Notes: generated by a model not told the origin, from the letters alone. DNA of 17,753 nucleotides from Oscillospiraceae bacterium (GCA_015064195.1 SVSO01000037.1:1-17753); one strand, 5' to 3'; numbered from the stretch's first letter, positions 7,152-15,557 are shown. Translations and numbers: made by a program.

Positions 7152-9011
7152 TTATTTTTCTCCTTCAGACTGTTTTGCAAAATATTGTATGATCGCATCC
7201 GCGTTGGCCGACGAGATGCCGGACACACGCATGAGCGATGCCTTGTCCGCCTTTTTGATGGCGGTGATGCTTTTGAAATGGGCGAGCAGGCTTTTTGCCT
7301 TCATCACGCCGATGCCGTCGATCTTTTCCAGCGAGGAATGCTTCAGGGTTTTTGATTTGGCATTCTCCATGCGGGTGATGGTGTAGCGGTGGACCTCCTC
7401 CTGCAGCTTGTAGATAAACTGAAACACCGCCTGCTCCTTGGCGATGGAGATCTCGTTCTCATCGTCGGTCAGTGCCCGCGTTTTGTGAAAATCGTCCTTC
7501 ACCATGCCGAACACGGGAATCTCAAGCTCCATCTCCGCCATCAGCTCCCGAACCACGGAGACGTGGCCCTTACCGCCGTCAAGCAGGATGAGATCCGGTG
7601 CCGCGCCGAAGGATTCATCGGTGAGATGGGACAGGCGGCGTTGGAGTGCTTCCCGCATGGCGCCGTAGTCGTCGATGCCGGCGGTGGTTTTAATCTTGAA
7701 GGTGCGGTAATCGGATTTTTTCAGCCTGGCATCCTCGGAAACGATCATGCCGGCGGTGATGTTATCCTTGCCGAAGTTGGAGATGTCGTAGCATTCGATG
7801 CGCTCCGGCACAACCTCCAGTCCCAGCATGGAGGCCAGCTTGACCAGCGTTTTGTTGTCCTTCTCCGACTGCGCTTTATAGAGCAGTGCCTGCTGCTTGG
7901 CATTGTCGTACACCATCTCACAGAGTCTGCGCCGATCGCCCCGTTCGGGCGTGCGGATGTCCGGCTTATATCCCGCCTTCTCCCGCAGCATTTCGGAAAG
8001 GGCGGTCAGCTCCTCATCGGAAAGCATGAAATCGAGGATGATCTCGTGGGGGACAAATTCGCGGATGTTGTACAGCTGGGAGAGGAATGCGGACATATTC
8101 TCCTCGTCGATGATCTGCTCGGCGGGAAAGAGAAAATGCTCGTTATCCGTAATGCTGCCGCCGCGGATATAGAATACGGAGATGCAGGAGCAGATCTCGT
8201 CGGTGTAGAGGGCGATCACGTCCTGCTCCATGTCCGGTGAACCGACCACCTTCTGCCGCTGCCAGAGCTTGGACAGTGCTTCGATGCGGTCACGGTATCT
8301 GGCCGCCGCTTCAAACATGAGATTCTCCGCCGCGTATTCCATCTTCTCCCGCAGGGACTGCTCGCATTCCTTGAACGAGCCGCGCAGGAAGCTTGTGATC
8401 TCCTTGAACACCGCCCGGTATTCCTCCGACGAGATCTCGCCGGTACAGGGTGCCATACACTGTCCGATGTGCTTGTAGAGGCAGGGACGCTCCTTGCCGA
8501 TGTCACGCGGGAACTGGCGATTGCAGGAGGCGATGCCGAAGGATTTCTGGATGGTGCCGAGGATGCTGTACACCGCCGTGATGCCGGAATAAGGGCCGAA
8601 ATATTTCGCGCCGTCAGCCAGTCGCTTGCGTGTCACGGTCAGCTTTGGATATTCCTCGTTCATGGTCAGCTTGATATAGGGGTAGGATTTGGCATCCTTG
8701 AGCTTGATGTTGTATTTTGGCGTATACTGCTTGATGAGGCTGTTTTCCAGCGACAGTGCTTCGATCTCGGTATCGGTGAGGATATAGTCGAAGCTGTGGA
8801 CAAGCGACACCATACGGCGCGTTTTTTCATTGTGCTTGGCCGATTCGTGAAAATACTGGGACACCCGGTTCTTGAGCGCCCGGGATTTGCCCACATAGAT
8901 GACCTTCCCGCCCTTATCACGCATGATATACACGCCGGGGCGCAGAGGCAGCGAATTGGCCTTTTCCAGCAGCCCTTCCCGCCGTTTGTCAAATGTTAGT
9001 GCTGTTTCCAT
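7152..9011 (-). CDS. uvrC: Excinuclease ABC subunit UvrC
   Basis: Dual-incision nuclease of nucleotide excision repair, acting on UvrB-DNA complexes. 619 aa, normal length. Domain order: GIY-YIG nuclease (about 24-100; GVY at 26-28, YVGK at 39-42), a four-Cys cluster C163/C177/C185/C189 matching the spacing reported to bind an Fe-S cluster in UvrC, a UVR helix pair that contacts UvrB (about 213-248), an RNase H-like nuclease with ECYDIS (Asp409), LLDGG (Asp478) and His541, and tandem helix-hairpin-helix motifs (about 559-612). The ATG has SD GGGAGG 6 nt upstream. All catalytic residues appear present. The neighbours rsmD and coaD follow without gaps. Confidence 0.98.
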   Translation of the reverse strand: METALTFDKRREGLLEKANSLPLRPGVYIMRDKGGKVIYVGKSRALKNRVSQYFHESAKHNEKTRRMVSLVHSFDYILTDTEIEALSLENSLIKQYTPKYNIKLKDAKSYPYIKLTMNEEYPKLTVTRKRLADGAKYFGPYSGITAVYSILGTIQKSFGIASCNRQFPRDIGKERPCLYKHIGQCMAPCTGEISSEEYRAVFKEITSFLRGSFKECEQSLREKMEYAAENLMFEAAARYRDRIEALSKLWQRQKVVGSPDMEQDVIALYTDEICSCISVFYIRGGSITDNEHFLFPAEQIIDEENMSAFLSQLYNIREFVPHEIILDFMLSDEELTALSEMLREKAGYKPDIRTPERGDRRRLCEMVYDNAKQQALLYKAQSEKDNKTLVKLASMLGLEVVPERIECYDISNFGKDNITAGMIVSEDARLKKSDYRTFKIKTTAGIDDYGAMREALQRRLSHLTDESFGAAPDLILLDGGKGHVSVVRELMAEMELEIPVFGMVKDDFHKTRALTDDENEISIAKEQAVFQFIYKLQEEVHRYTITRMENAKSKTLKHSSLEKIDGIGVMKAKSLLAHFKSITAIKKADKASLMRVSGISSANADAIIQYFAKQSEGEK

Positions 9012-9104
9012 GCCTGCCTCCCATGTTCCGTCACGGAAAGAAAAGACGAGCCGTCGTTGACTCTGCCAAACCGCGACCCGTCAGATTTTTAATATCGTTG
9101 GTGC

Positions 9105-9368
9105 TTATTCGCCGAAGCTGGTGTCGATCAGCTCGCAAAGACCGTCCAGTGCATCCGCTTCGTCGCTGCCGTCAGCGATGAGGGTGATGGTCATGCCCTT
9201 GGTGATGCCGAGGGACAGAACGCCCAGCAGGCTCTTGGCATTTACACGTCTGTCTTCCTTTTCAACCCAGATGGAGCTCTGGAAGGTGTTGGCTTTCTGA
9301 ATGAAAAAGGTTGCAGGTCTTGCGTGAAGTCCGACATTGTTTTGAATGGTAACATTACGGGAAATCAT
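9105..9368 (-). CDS. ptsH: HPr-family phosphocarrier protein
   Basis: Small cytoplasmic phosphocarrier of the PEP:sugar phosphotransferase system. It takes phosphate from Enzyme I and, in Firmicutes, also acts as CcpA co-regulator. From the ATG at 9368 (SD GGAGA about 7 nt upstream) it is 87 aa, the standard HPr length. A longer frame to 9386 lacks an SD. The active site GLHARPAT places His15 correctly, and the regulatory site NAKSLLGVLSLG places Ser46 exactly where HPr kinase acts. Having His15 argues for a true HPr rather than Crh. It lies 93 bp upstream of uvrC with only a weak possible terminator (4-bp stem) between them, so co-transcription is likely. No Enzyme I or HPr kinase gene is in the window. 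Confidence 0.95.
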   Translation of the reverse strand: MISRNVTIQNNVGLHARPATFFIQKANTFQSSIWVEKEDRRVNAKSLLGVLSLGITKGMTITLIADGSDEADALDGLCELIDTSFGE

Positions 9369-9387
9369 GATATCTTCTCCTATCATT

Positions 9388-9456
9388 AAATTTTCATAAA
9401 AATTTGGCGAACCGGCATGGCTGACCCCACGCGCCGCATGAAACGGCAGACCGGTT
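9388..9456 (-). promoter_or_regulatory. Structured ptsH leader (two inverted repeats)
   Basis: The ptsH leader holds AACCGG (9410-9415) paired with CCGGTT (9451-9456), enclosing GCCG/CGGC (9433-9436/9444-9447). Closer to the start is a perfect 7-bp AT stem, AAATTTT (9388-9394) with AAAATTT (9399-9405). No known riboswitch or antiterminator target is recognisable. The AT stem is probably weak; the GC-rich arms are more credible. A regulatory role is inferred only. Confidence 0.4.
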
Positions 9457-9463
9457 TTGACTG

Positions 9464-9492
9464 AATATAATTATCTGATTATAGTATATCAA
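9464..9492 (-). promoter_or_regulatory. Candidate promoter of ptsH-uvrC-rsmD-coaD
   Basis: On the minus strand, -35 TTGATA (9487-9492) and -10 TATATT (9464-9469) are separated by 17 bp, each one base off consensus. The start site would be near 9457, giving a leader of about 90 nt. A TATAAT at 9478-9483 is an alternative -10 but lacks a recognisable -35. Confidence 0.7.
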
Positions 9493-9579
9493 ATTTTTCA
9501 AATAAAATCAATAGTTTTTTTGCATATAATTTATCTTACCGTAATGCTTTTTCTCTGCTAATTTCGGACGAAAACGGCA

Positions 9580-9615
9580 AAAAGAGCCGCAAAACAGATG
9601 TTTAACGGCTCTTTT
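9580..9615 (-). terminator. Intrinsic terminator after the rimM-DUF4330 operon
   Basis: A 10-bp stem AAAAGAGCCG (9580-9589) with CGGCTCTTTT (9606-9615) and a 16-nt loop, beginning 8 nt after the last stop codon. On the minus strand the stem runs into a T-rich tail. The A/T symmetry could let it work on the plus strand as well, but no plus-strand gene lies to its left. Confidence 0.88.
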
Positions 9616-9622
9616 CCCGAAA

Positions 9623-10129
9623 TTATTCCTCGCTTTTCACGATATCCGTCACCATCATGAATACATCGATGGTGCGGCTCTGGATGTTCACGGTGCTGCC
9701 CGGAGCGATGTACTGATTGCCGCCGAGGAGGAAGCCCACGTCACTGAAGATGCCCTCGCAGGTCATGGTTCCGCGCACATCAATGCGGTGATTGTCGGAG
9801 TAGGTTTTGATGAGATGACCGTCGGGGGTGGTGATGAATGCCTCCGCCGGCATGAACTGGACGGAATCCAGCACACCCACCTCGCAGTCCAGCGACGGGC
9901 TTGTGAAGGTGTCGCCCACCTTGAAATAGTTGCCGGACTGTTCATTGATGTCGAGGATGAGGAAGGACACCTGTGCCGACTCCATACGGCTGCCCTGTGT
10001 CACCTTGTCCACCACGCCGGCTCTCAGTGCGATGCCGACGATCGCGCCTAAAATGACCACCACGATCAGAAAGTCGATCACATTTGGCTTGAAGCGTGCT
10101 TTTTGATTTTTTACTGCTTTCTCGCTCAT
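9623..10129 (-). CDS. DUF4330-like single-pass membrane protein (second of tandem pair)
   Basis: 168 aa with a basic N-terminus, one TM segment (about 17-38), and an outward-facing beta-rich domain by topology. I recognise the layout of DUF4330 proteins (one TM, a VGDTF-type turn, Gly-rich beta strands), whose function is unknown. It resembles the gene before it: both carry a TM-VxFxxxDI/YVVEFRQI strand, a VGxxxxD-like turn, and a matching run (HRIDVRGTMTCEG here, ERIDVQMTIRADA there) followed by a G-S-V/T core. The ATG at 10129 overlaps the upstream stop as ATGA, with SD GGAGG 7 nt away. It is the last gene before the terminator. Co-location with an O-antigen-ligase-like gene suggests an envelope role, by context only. 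Confidence 0.8.
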   Translation of the reverse strand: MSEKAVKNQKARFKPNVIDFLIVVVILGAIVGIALRAGVVDKVTQGSRMESAQVSFLILDINEQSGNYFKVGDTFTSPSLDCEVGVLDSVQFMPAEAFITTPDGHLIKTYSDNHRIDVRGTMTCEGIFSDVGFLLGGNQYIAPGSTVNIQSRTIDVFMMVTDIVKSEE

Positions 10130-10626
10130 GATGCCGCCTCCGTTTCCTTAATTTCCGTGCAGTACGCTGTTCCGGTGTAATCGGGCATTCTCACATAGAC
10201 CACCGAGCCTACCGAGATGCGGAAGCCGCCATCGATGTAGTACATTCCGTCATCCTGGATCTCCGCGTCCGCCCGGATGGTCATCTGCACGTCGATACGC
10301 TCCGGATAGTCCACGACCACCAGCTCACCGGTGTTCATGTTGTTGCCGTTGTAGGTGGACGGCTTCGAGCTTGCGGCTATGACCTCGCCGAGCTGGTATT
10401 TGGCCACCGCGTCGGACACCTTCGCGCCCACATGGATATTGTCGCCGAATTCCTCTCGGATCTGGCGGAATTCCACCACATATTCGATGCCGATCTTTTC
10501 GGAGGAATCGCCGCCGAAGCCCTTGACGACGAACAGCATCACCGCCGCCGCTGCAACTGCGGCGATCAGGATCAGGATCACCGCGTCAACTGCGTTGAAT
10601 TTTCTCTTTTTTACTGTAGTTCCCAT
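10126..10626 (-). CDS. DUF4330-like single-pass membrane protein (first of tandem pair)
   Basis: 166 aa from the ATG at 10626, which follows the ligase stop by 1 nt and has a GGGAGA SD 6 nt upstream. The frame is open further upstream, but the ATG at 10644 overlaps the ligase gene and lacks spacing. A basic start is followed by one TM segment (about 13-34) and a soluble, probably extracytoplasmic domain. Its domain aligns by eye with the downstream gene, so the two look like diverged tandem duplicates. No enzymatic motif is visible. DUF4330 is the best family guess; function is unknown. It is tightly embedded between the ligase-like gene and its paralogue. Confidence 0.78.
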   Translation of the reverse strand: MGTTVKKRKFNAVDAVILILIAAVAAAAVMLFVVKGFGGDSSEKIGIEYVVEFRQIREEFGDNIHVGAKVSDAVAKYQLGEVIAASSKPSTYNGNNMNTGELVVVDYPERIDVQMTIRADAEIQDDGMYYIDGGFRISVGSVVYVRMPDYTGTAYCTEIKETEAAS

Positions 10627-10627
10627 A

Positions 10628-12556
10628 TCATTCTCCCTTTTCATATTCTTCCGCTTCCGCGGTGGCTGTGAGGATTCTCCGCGATGCCGCACCGAGTCCC
10701 AGCATGAGCCAGAACATGAGGAACACGCGGTAATTGTACCAGATATAATCCGTCATTCCCTGCGCCAGCACGGACAGCATTCCGCAGAAAATTGCCGCCG
10801 ATACCAGCTTTTCCCGCCGTTTCTCCGTCATATGAAGGGAGAAGCAGCTCTGGGCGTAGATGAACAGCACCGCAAGGAATACCACAAGGCCCACAACGCC
10901 GATCTCCGTCAGGATCTGCAGGTACAGATTGTGGGAATGGGGTGCGCTCTCAATGCCGGACAGCGAATAGAGCGGGTACACCTCCCGGAAAGAATCCGTG
11001 CCGATGCCGATGCCCGTCGCCCAGTAATCCTTCAGCATTCCGCCGACACCACGCCAGATGTTGACGCGATAGGAGGTGGAACTGTCGCCGAGGTTGCCGA
11101 TGCTGAGGAAGCGCTGTGTGATGCTCTCCGGCAGAATGAAGGGCAGGAAGGGGATGCCGAGCGAGCCGAACAGCAGGACGGTCATGGTGTGCTTGCTGAA
11201 CATCAGGAGGAAGATCATGATGCCGATGAGGAAGCCCAGCCATGCGCCGCGGGACCATGTGTAGATGAGACATCCGCCGACGATTCCGCCCGCAAGCACC
11301 ATGGACAGCTTCACGCGGCCGCTTCCCGAAATGAGGAACATGGCGAAGATAAGGGGGAGCACCATGATGAGATATTCCGCCAGCACGTTGGGATTCTCAA
11401 AGGTGGAAACGACACGGCCTTCGATCTCGCTGAACATATCCGAGTCCTGCCATGTCTGCTCCACCGTACCGAAGAAATTCTGGAACAGGCCGTAAAGTCC
11501 CACCAGCGTACAGGAGCCGATGACGCCGACAAGACAGCGCATGAGCCATTCCTTCGAGCGGATGAGATTGACCACGAGAAAGTAGCCGGCCATGAACGCT
11601 GCGTAGACCAGCATAGGCTTTGCGCTGGCACGGTTGACCGCCACCAGTCCGCCGCCGATCATCAGCAGCATGAAGATGAAGATCACGCCGTCCAGCAGGT
11701 CGAACTTGATGGAACGCCGCCCGCACATCACCTTGAAGAAGAAGCAGAGTGCCGTGTACAGCACCGCCGCCACAAGGCCCATGGTGGGCGCAAAGGGAAG
11801 CACGGTCACGATGGCCACCACGCCGAATTCCGGGCTGATGAGCACTAAAAATGCGGCGATCAGGCCGGCGATGAGGATCAGCACTGTCAGCGGCCCGATG
11901 AGACTGGACGCGATGCCGAAGATGAGACCGGCGATGAATGCGACATTGAAGCGGCTATCCCGCATTTCAAGATTCTCCAGCGTTTCCCGCCGGATGCCGA
12001 CGATCTCAAACAAAATGAACCGTGCGGCCGGGCTTGATGTAAGTGCGCCGGCCAGTGTATGCCGCGACGCCACCATCATCACCGATGCCACCAGCATGGC
12101 GATCAGCGTCAGCACCACACTTGCTTCGATGCTTTCAAATGCGCTCTCATAACTGCCGGTCTCCGAGAAATAGAACACGCGGAACAGATACGCCAGCGCA
12201 CTGTACAGCGTGGCCGAGAACATGAAAATACCATAAGCCTTCATGGAGCTGGTCAGCATATGGGTAAGCCTGTCCCGGATCCAGCCGAGGATCGCGCTGT
12301 TTTCGATCTGCCGGGCGATCTGCCGCTTGATGGGCACAAACACCCGGTCGTTCAGTCCGGATTGCCGCAGCTTTTGTGCGCCTTCGCTCCTTGCCGCCGC
12401 ATCGTTTGCGCCGCGGTATGAGCCGAACATTCCGCCGAACAGACCGCTGCCCAGCTTTCTGTAGATGAGCGCGGACAGTCTGCCGAGGGCAGACAGGATG
12501 GCCGAGGATGCCAGCAGACTGCCGACGCTCCGCACATCGTTTTTTTGTTTTTTCAA
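10628..12556 (-). CDS. O-antigen ligase/polymerase-like (Wzy_C) membrane protein
   Basis: Polytopic membrane protein of 642 aa from a TTG at 12556. That TTG has SD GGGAGG 7 nt upstream. The ATG at 12574, which abuts the murJ stop, would place that SD inside the coding region and has only a close AGGA itself, but it remains possible. About 10-12 TM segments are visible after a roughly 100-residue N-terminal non-membrane region. Family marks of the WaaL/Wzy/TagU-independent ligase group are FENPNVLAEYL (about 386-396), TWSRGAW with a conserved Arg near 436, and the Wzy_C motif PHSHNLYLQILTEIG with His near 542, followed by TM helices. Such proteins polymerise or attach undecaprenyl-linked glycans outside the membrane. 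The substrate here is unknown. murJ lies upstream and the DUF4330 pair downstream. Confidence 0.85.
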   Translation of the reverse strand: MKKQKNDVRSVGSLLASSAILSALGRLSALIYRKLGSGLFGGMFGSYRGANDAAARSEGAQKLRQSGLNDRVFVPIKRQIARQIENSAILGWIRDRLTHMLTSSMKAYGIFMFSATLYSALAYLFRVFYFSETGSYESAFESIEASVVLTLIAMLVASVMMVASRHTLAGALTSSPAARFILFEIVGIRRETLENLEMRDSRFNVAFIAGLIFGIASSLIGPLTVLILIAGLIAAFLVLISPEFGVVAIVTVLPFAPTMGLVAAVLYTALCFFFKVMCGRRSIKFDLLDGVIFIFMLLMIGGGLVAVNRASAKPMLVYAAFMAGYFLVVNLIRSKEWLMRCLVGVIGSCTLVGLYGLFQNFFGTVEQTWQDSDMFSEIEGRVVSTFENPNVLAEYLIMVLPLIFAMFLISGSGRVKLSMVLAGGIVGGCLIYTWSRGAWLGFLIGIMIFLLMFSKHTMTVLLFGSLGIPFLPFILPESITQRFLSIGNLGDSSTSYRVNIWRGVGGMLKDYWATGIGIGTDSFREVYPLYSLSGIESAPHSHNLYLQILTEIGVVGLVVFLAVLFIYAQSCFSLHMTEKRREKLVSAAIFCGMLSVLAQGMTDYIWYNYRVFLMFWLMLGLGAASRRILTATAEAEEYEKGE

Positions 12557-12574
12557 ATCGTTACCTCCCGTCAT

Positions 12575-14152
12575 TTATCCTTTGAATCTGATATGAACGA
12601 GCTTTGCATAGACAAGATATACCGCCGCCGACGGTACGAAGATCACAACGGCCTTCCACACATTGGTGAAAAATCCCGCCGAGGACGGATCGCTGGCCAC
12701 GAGCCGGCTGATGAGAGCGCAGGATGCGAAGATCAGCACGCCGCCGAGGATGATCTTTGCCGTTTCAAAAAGCAGCCGCCGTGTCAGCAGTCCCGGCAGA
12801 CGGCGTGCGGCGAAGATGAGCAGAATAGCCGCACAGACGATCTGTCCCGCCGCATTGGACGCGCCCACCGCGCCGATGTCAAGAAGCCCGGCATTCGTCA
12901 GCACCGCGCCCACCGCAAAATTGGCGAGAATGCCGCCAATTGCCGCAAGCATGGGGATGCGGGGCTTGCCGAGGGAATAGAACATCCGCGAAAACAGCTC
13001 CGTCACGCAGAAAAAGGGCATGGCGGGCAGGATGAACCGGAGTGCTCTTGCGGTATGGAGCGTATCCTCCGCCGTGAACGCGCCGCGCATATAGACAATG
13101 GCCGTACCTTCCCCGGCAAGCACCATGGCCGCCGCCATAAACGGCACGGTGATGAACAGTGCCGACAGGAGTCCGCCGCGCACCGTGGCGTTGAATTCCT
13201 CTCCCGCGCCGGATGCGGACAGACGGGAGATCTTCGGGAAGGTGTAGTTGCAGATGCTGTAGGTCAGCGTTCCGGCAATGATAATGTAGATGTTGTTCGC
13301 ATAATCGAACACTGTTGTCGCGCCGGAGATCGCCGTGGTCTGTGCCACCGTTGAAGCAAAATATTGCCCGATGAGCGTGCCGGCCGGTGTCAGCCATGAG
13401 CCGATCATGATGGGCGGTGCCATTTTGAGTGCGCGGATCAGAGCGGGATTCTTCAGATCCAGCGCAAACCGATAGCGGAAGCCCTGCCGGTGAAGGGGCA
13501 CGATGAGGGTCAGCAGCTGAATGAGCCACGACGCGAGATAGGCGACCGCCAGCCCGTAGATGCCGGATTCGCCAAGGGGTGCATTGAGAAAGGCCAGATA
13601 CAGCACCACACCCGCATTGGACACGGCGCTGATAAGTGCCGGCACAATGAACGAGCCTTTTGACTGCAGAACGCCCACCAGCGTATACGCCGCGCCGGTG
13701 AAGATGACCAGCGGAAACATGATGCGGGTCAGCGTTACGGCGAGGGCGGTGGTCTCTGCATCCAGCCCATGGCCGATCAGCCCGATGAGCGGTTTTGCAA
13801 AGAGAATGCCCGCCATGGCGAGAATGCCGCACAGGAGCATGATAAAATTGAGAAAAATGCAGGCGAACCGGTCAGCCTCGGGGCTTGTCACCCGATCCGC
13901 ATCCTTCTCCTTGAAGCTGTTGTAGACGGGAATGAAGCAGCCCATGACCGCCGCCGCCAGAAACATATCGAAGAAGGCCAGCGGCAGCTTGGAGGCCGCC
14001 GTGAATGCGTTTGCCGTGGCCGTCACACCGTAGGCATTGGCCTGCAGTGTGCTGCGCAGCATACCCAGCAGCTTGGCGATGACGGTAGCGCCCATCATCA
14101 GTGCTACCGTTTTGACGGCGCGCGTGCCGGTTTTGTTCCCATTATCCGCCAT
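12575..14152 (-). CDS. murJ: Lipid II flippase MurJ (MviN family)
   Basis: MOP-superfamily membrane protein that flips lipid II outward for peptidoglycan assembly. 525 aa from the ATG at 14152, with SD-like GGTGA about 6 nt upstream. A longer frame to a TTG at 14191 runs deep into trmD and is rejected. The N-terminal signature is visible: [19 protein letters not shown] (about 24-42), then [26 protein letters not shown] (about 53-78). About 14 hydrophobic segments follow, as in the family. It overlaps trmD by 11 bp and abuts the ligase-like gene. A related flippase for another polymer cannot be excluded, since MOP members share this fold and the next gene handles a surface glycan. Confidence 0.9.
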   Translation of the reverse strand: MADNGNKTGTRAVKTVALMMGATVIAKLLGMLRSTLQANAYGVTATANAFTAASKLPLAFFDMFLAAAVMGCFIPVYNSFKEKDADRVTSPEADRFACIFLNFIMLLCGILAMAGILFAKPLIGLIGHGLDAETTALAVTLTRIMFPLVIFTGAAYTLVGVLQSKGSFIVPALISAVSNAGVVLYLAFLNAPLGESGIYGLAVAYLASWLIQLLTLIVPLHRQGFRYRFALDLKNPALIRALKMAPPIMIGSWLTPAGTLIGQYFASTVAQTTAISGATTVFDYANNIYIIIAGTLTYSICNYTFPKISRLSASGAGEEFNATVRGGLLSALFITVPFMAAAMVLAGEGTAIVYMRGAFTAEDTLHTARALRFILPAMPFFCVTELFSRMFYSLGKPRIPMLAAIGGILANFAVGAVLTNAGLLDIGAVGASNAAGQIVCAAILLIFAARRLPGLLTRRLLFETAKIILGGVLIFASCALISRLVASDPSSAGFFTNVWKAVVIFVPSAAVYLVYAKLVHIRFKG

Positions 14153-14888
14153 TTTTTTCACCGTTATCGATGCCCACACCCTGTCCGCCAAGCAGATCGG
14201 GCCGGCATTCCAGCGTTTTTTTCACCGCCTGCTCCCGCCGCCATTTTTCAATGTTGGCGTGATGGCCGGACAGCAGAACCTCCGGCACCAGCCGTCCGCG
14301 GAAATCGTAGGGGCGGGTGTACTGGGGATACTCCAGCAGTCCCGACGCGATGCTCTCGCCGCGCCAGCAGTCTTCGTTTGTCAGCACGCCCTCCAGCATC
14401 CGGGAAATGCAGTCCACCAGCACGCAGGCAGGAAGCTCGCCGCCGGTCAGCACATAGTCGCCGATGGACAGCTCCTCATCCACGATCTCCTCGATGATGC
14501 GCTCGTCAACGCCCTCGTAATGGCCGCAGAGCAGGATGAGATTGTCATACTGGGTCAGCTCGTAGGCGTGTTTTTGTGTCAGCACCTTTCCCCGGGGCGA
14601 GAGATAGATGACCCGTCGCTTTGCCGGGACTTCCCGCGCCGCATCCGCATCCTTCTGCATCTCGAGAATCGCCTGATAGCATCCGTAGATCGGCACAGCG
14701 CTCATGAGCATTCCCATACCGCCGCCGTATGGCGTATCGTCCACCCGGCGATGCTTGTTCTGCGACCAGTCGCGGATGTTATGGGTGTGGATCTCAACCA
14801 GACCGTTTCCCTGTGCGCGGCCGATGATGCTGGAGCCCAGCACTGTGTCCACCACATCGGGAAACAGCGTCATAACATCAAATCTCAT
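14142..14888 (-). CDS. trmD: tRNA (guanine(37)-N(1))-methyltransferase TrmD
   Basis: SPOUT methyltransferase that forms m1G37 in tRNAs and so guards against +1 frameshifting. 248 aa, typical. Strong family motifs are [11 protein letters not shown] at the start, [11 protein letters not shown] (about 50-60), YLSPRGKVL (about 95-103), [13 protein letters not shown] (about 119-131), [14 protein letters not shown] in the knotted SAM site (about 141-154) and [18 protein letters not shown] near the C-terminus. The ATG overlaps the rimM stop (ATGA), with AAAGGA 7 nt upstream. The rimM-trmD order is conserved in bacteria, usually next to rpsP and rplS, which are absent on either side here. Confidence 0.98.
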   Translation of the reverse strand: MRFDVMTLFPDVVDTVLGSSIIGRAQGNGLVEIHTHNIRDWSQNKHRRVDDTPYGGGMGMLMSAVPIYGCYQAILEMQKDADAAREVPAKRRVIYLSPRGKVLTQKHAYELTQYDNLILLCGHYEGVDERIIEEIVDEELSIGDYVLTGGELPACVLVDCISRMLEGVLTNEDCWRGESIASGLLEYPQYTRPYDFRGRLVPEVLLSGHHANIEKWRREQAVKKTLECRPDLLGGQGVGIDNGEKNGG

Positions 14889-15436
14889 TGCTCGTCCTTT
14901 TCATCGTCGGCAATGATCTCGCCGCCGTCATCAAACATTCCGGGGATGGGGCAGAGATACACGCCGTCATCGTCGATGTGGCCGATGAACTCCTCCACTG
15001 CCGGAACCAGCACCTCCCTGCCGTCCTCCGTTTTCACGCAGAACAGATCGGAGGCGGGATTTTCGATGAGGTCGCACAGCTCGCCAAGTTTCATGCCCGT
15101 GCGCTCATCGAACACCGGCAGACCGATGATGTCCGCCACAAACACGCGGTCATCGGAAAGCTCGATATCGTCCCTGTCAGCATACACCACCCGGTTCTTC
15201 AGGAGCTGTGCCGCCTCGATGGAATCGATGCCGTAGAAATATACCAGCCCGCAGCCCTTGTGAACGGAGGCCTTGGTAACGGTAAGCTCGATAAATTCGT
15301 CCTTCTTTTTATAAAACATACGGGGAAGATCACACAGCACCTCCGGTGTGTCGCACCACGACTCGATCTTGCACGCGCCGCGCACACCGTGGGTATTGAT
15401 GATCCTGCCGCATTCCAGATATTGTTCCTGTGACAT
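14885..15436 (-). CDS. rimM: Ribosome maturation factor RimM
   Basis: Assists assembly of the 30S head and binds ribosomal protein S19. 183 aa. The N-terminal RimM barrel carries [17 protein letters not shown] (about 10-26), and a C-terminal PRC-barrel (about 98-168) includes [10 protein letters not shown] and [15 protein letters not shown]. The acidic tail is normal for the family. The ATG has AGAGGA 8 nt upstream and starts about 29 nt after the predicted transcription start. It is the first gene of the minus-strand rimM-trmD-murJ-ligase-DUF4330 unit. Confidence 0.96.
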   Translation of the reverse strand: MSQEQYLECGRIINTHGVRGACKIESWCDTPEVLCDLPRMFYKKKDEFIELTVTKASVHKGCGLVYFYGIDSIEAAQLLKNRVVYADRDDIELSDDRVFVADIIGLPVFDERTGMKLGELCDLIENPASDLFCVKTEDGREVLVPAVEEFIGHIDDDGVYLCPIPGMFDDGGEIIADDEKDEQ

Positions 15437-15471
15437 GGTAGTTTCCTCTCAAAATATAGTCAATCATAAAT

Positions 15472-15500
15472 ATTGTAGCACATTTTTCCTCCGTATTCAA
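15472..15500 (-). promoter_or_regulatory. Promoter of the rimM operon
   Basis: On the minus strand, -35 TTGAAT (15495-15500) and -10 TACAAT (15472-15477) are separated by 17 bp, with a start near 15465. It is divergent from the glycerate kinase promoter, whose -10 lies about 50 bp to the right. Confidence 0.75.
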
Positions 15501-15530
15501 GGAAATTTGCAAAATTAATGGATTGTACAC

Positions 15531-15557
15531 AAATTGCCGGGCAATTTCTGCTATAAT
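15531..15557 (+). promoter_or_regulatory. Extended -10 promoter and palindromic operator of the glycerate kinase gene
   Basis: TGC-TATAAT (15549-15557) is a full extended -10 element. No good -35 exists at 16-18 bp spacing. In its place lies a perfect inverted repeat, AAATTGC-CGG-GCAATTT (15531-15547). An extended -10 promoter whose -35 zone is a palindrome suggests regulation by a dimeric DNA-binding protein. The regulator is unknown. Confidence 0.7.

Noticed and set aside
9012..9104. Possible terminator between ptsH and uvrC (GACG-GCT-CGTC followed by T-rich bases)
   Set aside because: The stem is only 4 bp with no strong U-tract, too weak to call.
10355..11848. 497-codon plus-strand open frame opposite the ligase-like and DUF4330 genes
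   Set aside because: It crosses two real minus-strand genes. Its composition (His/Glu/Asp-rich) is typical of a shadow frame, with no SD or promoter.
14153..14191. MurJ start at a TTG at 14191
   Set aside because: It would overlap trmD by 50 bp without an SD. The ATG at 14152 gives a normal MurJ N-terminus.
14037..15236. 399-codon plus-strand open frame opposite trmD/rimM
   Set aside because: Shadow of two strongly supported genes; no recognisable domain.
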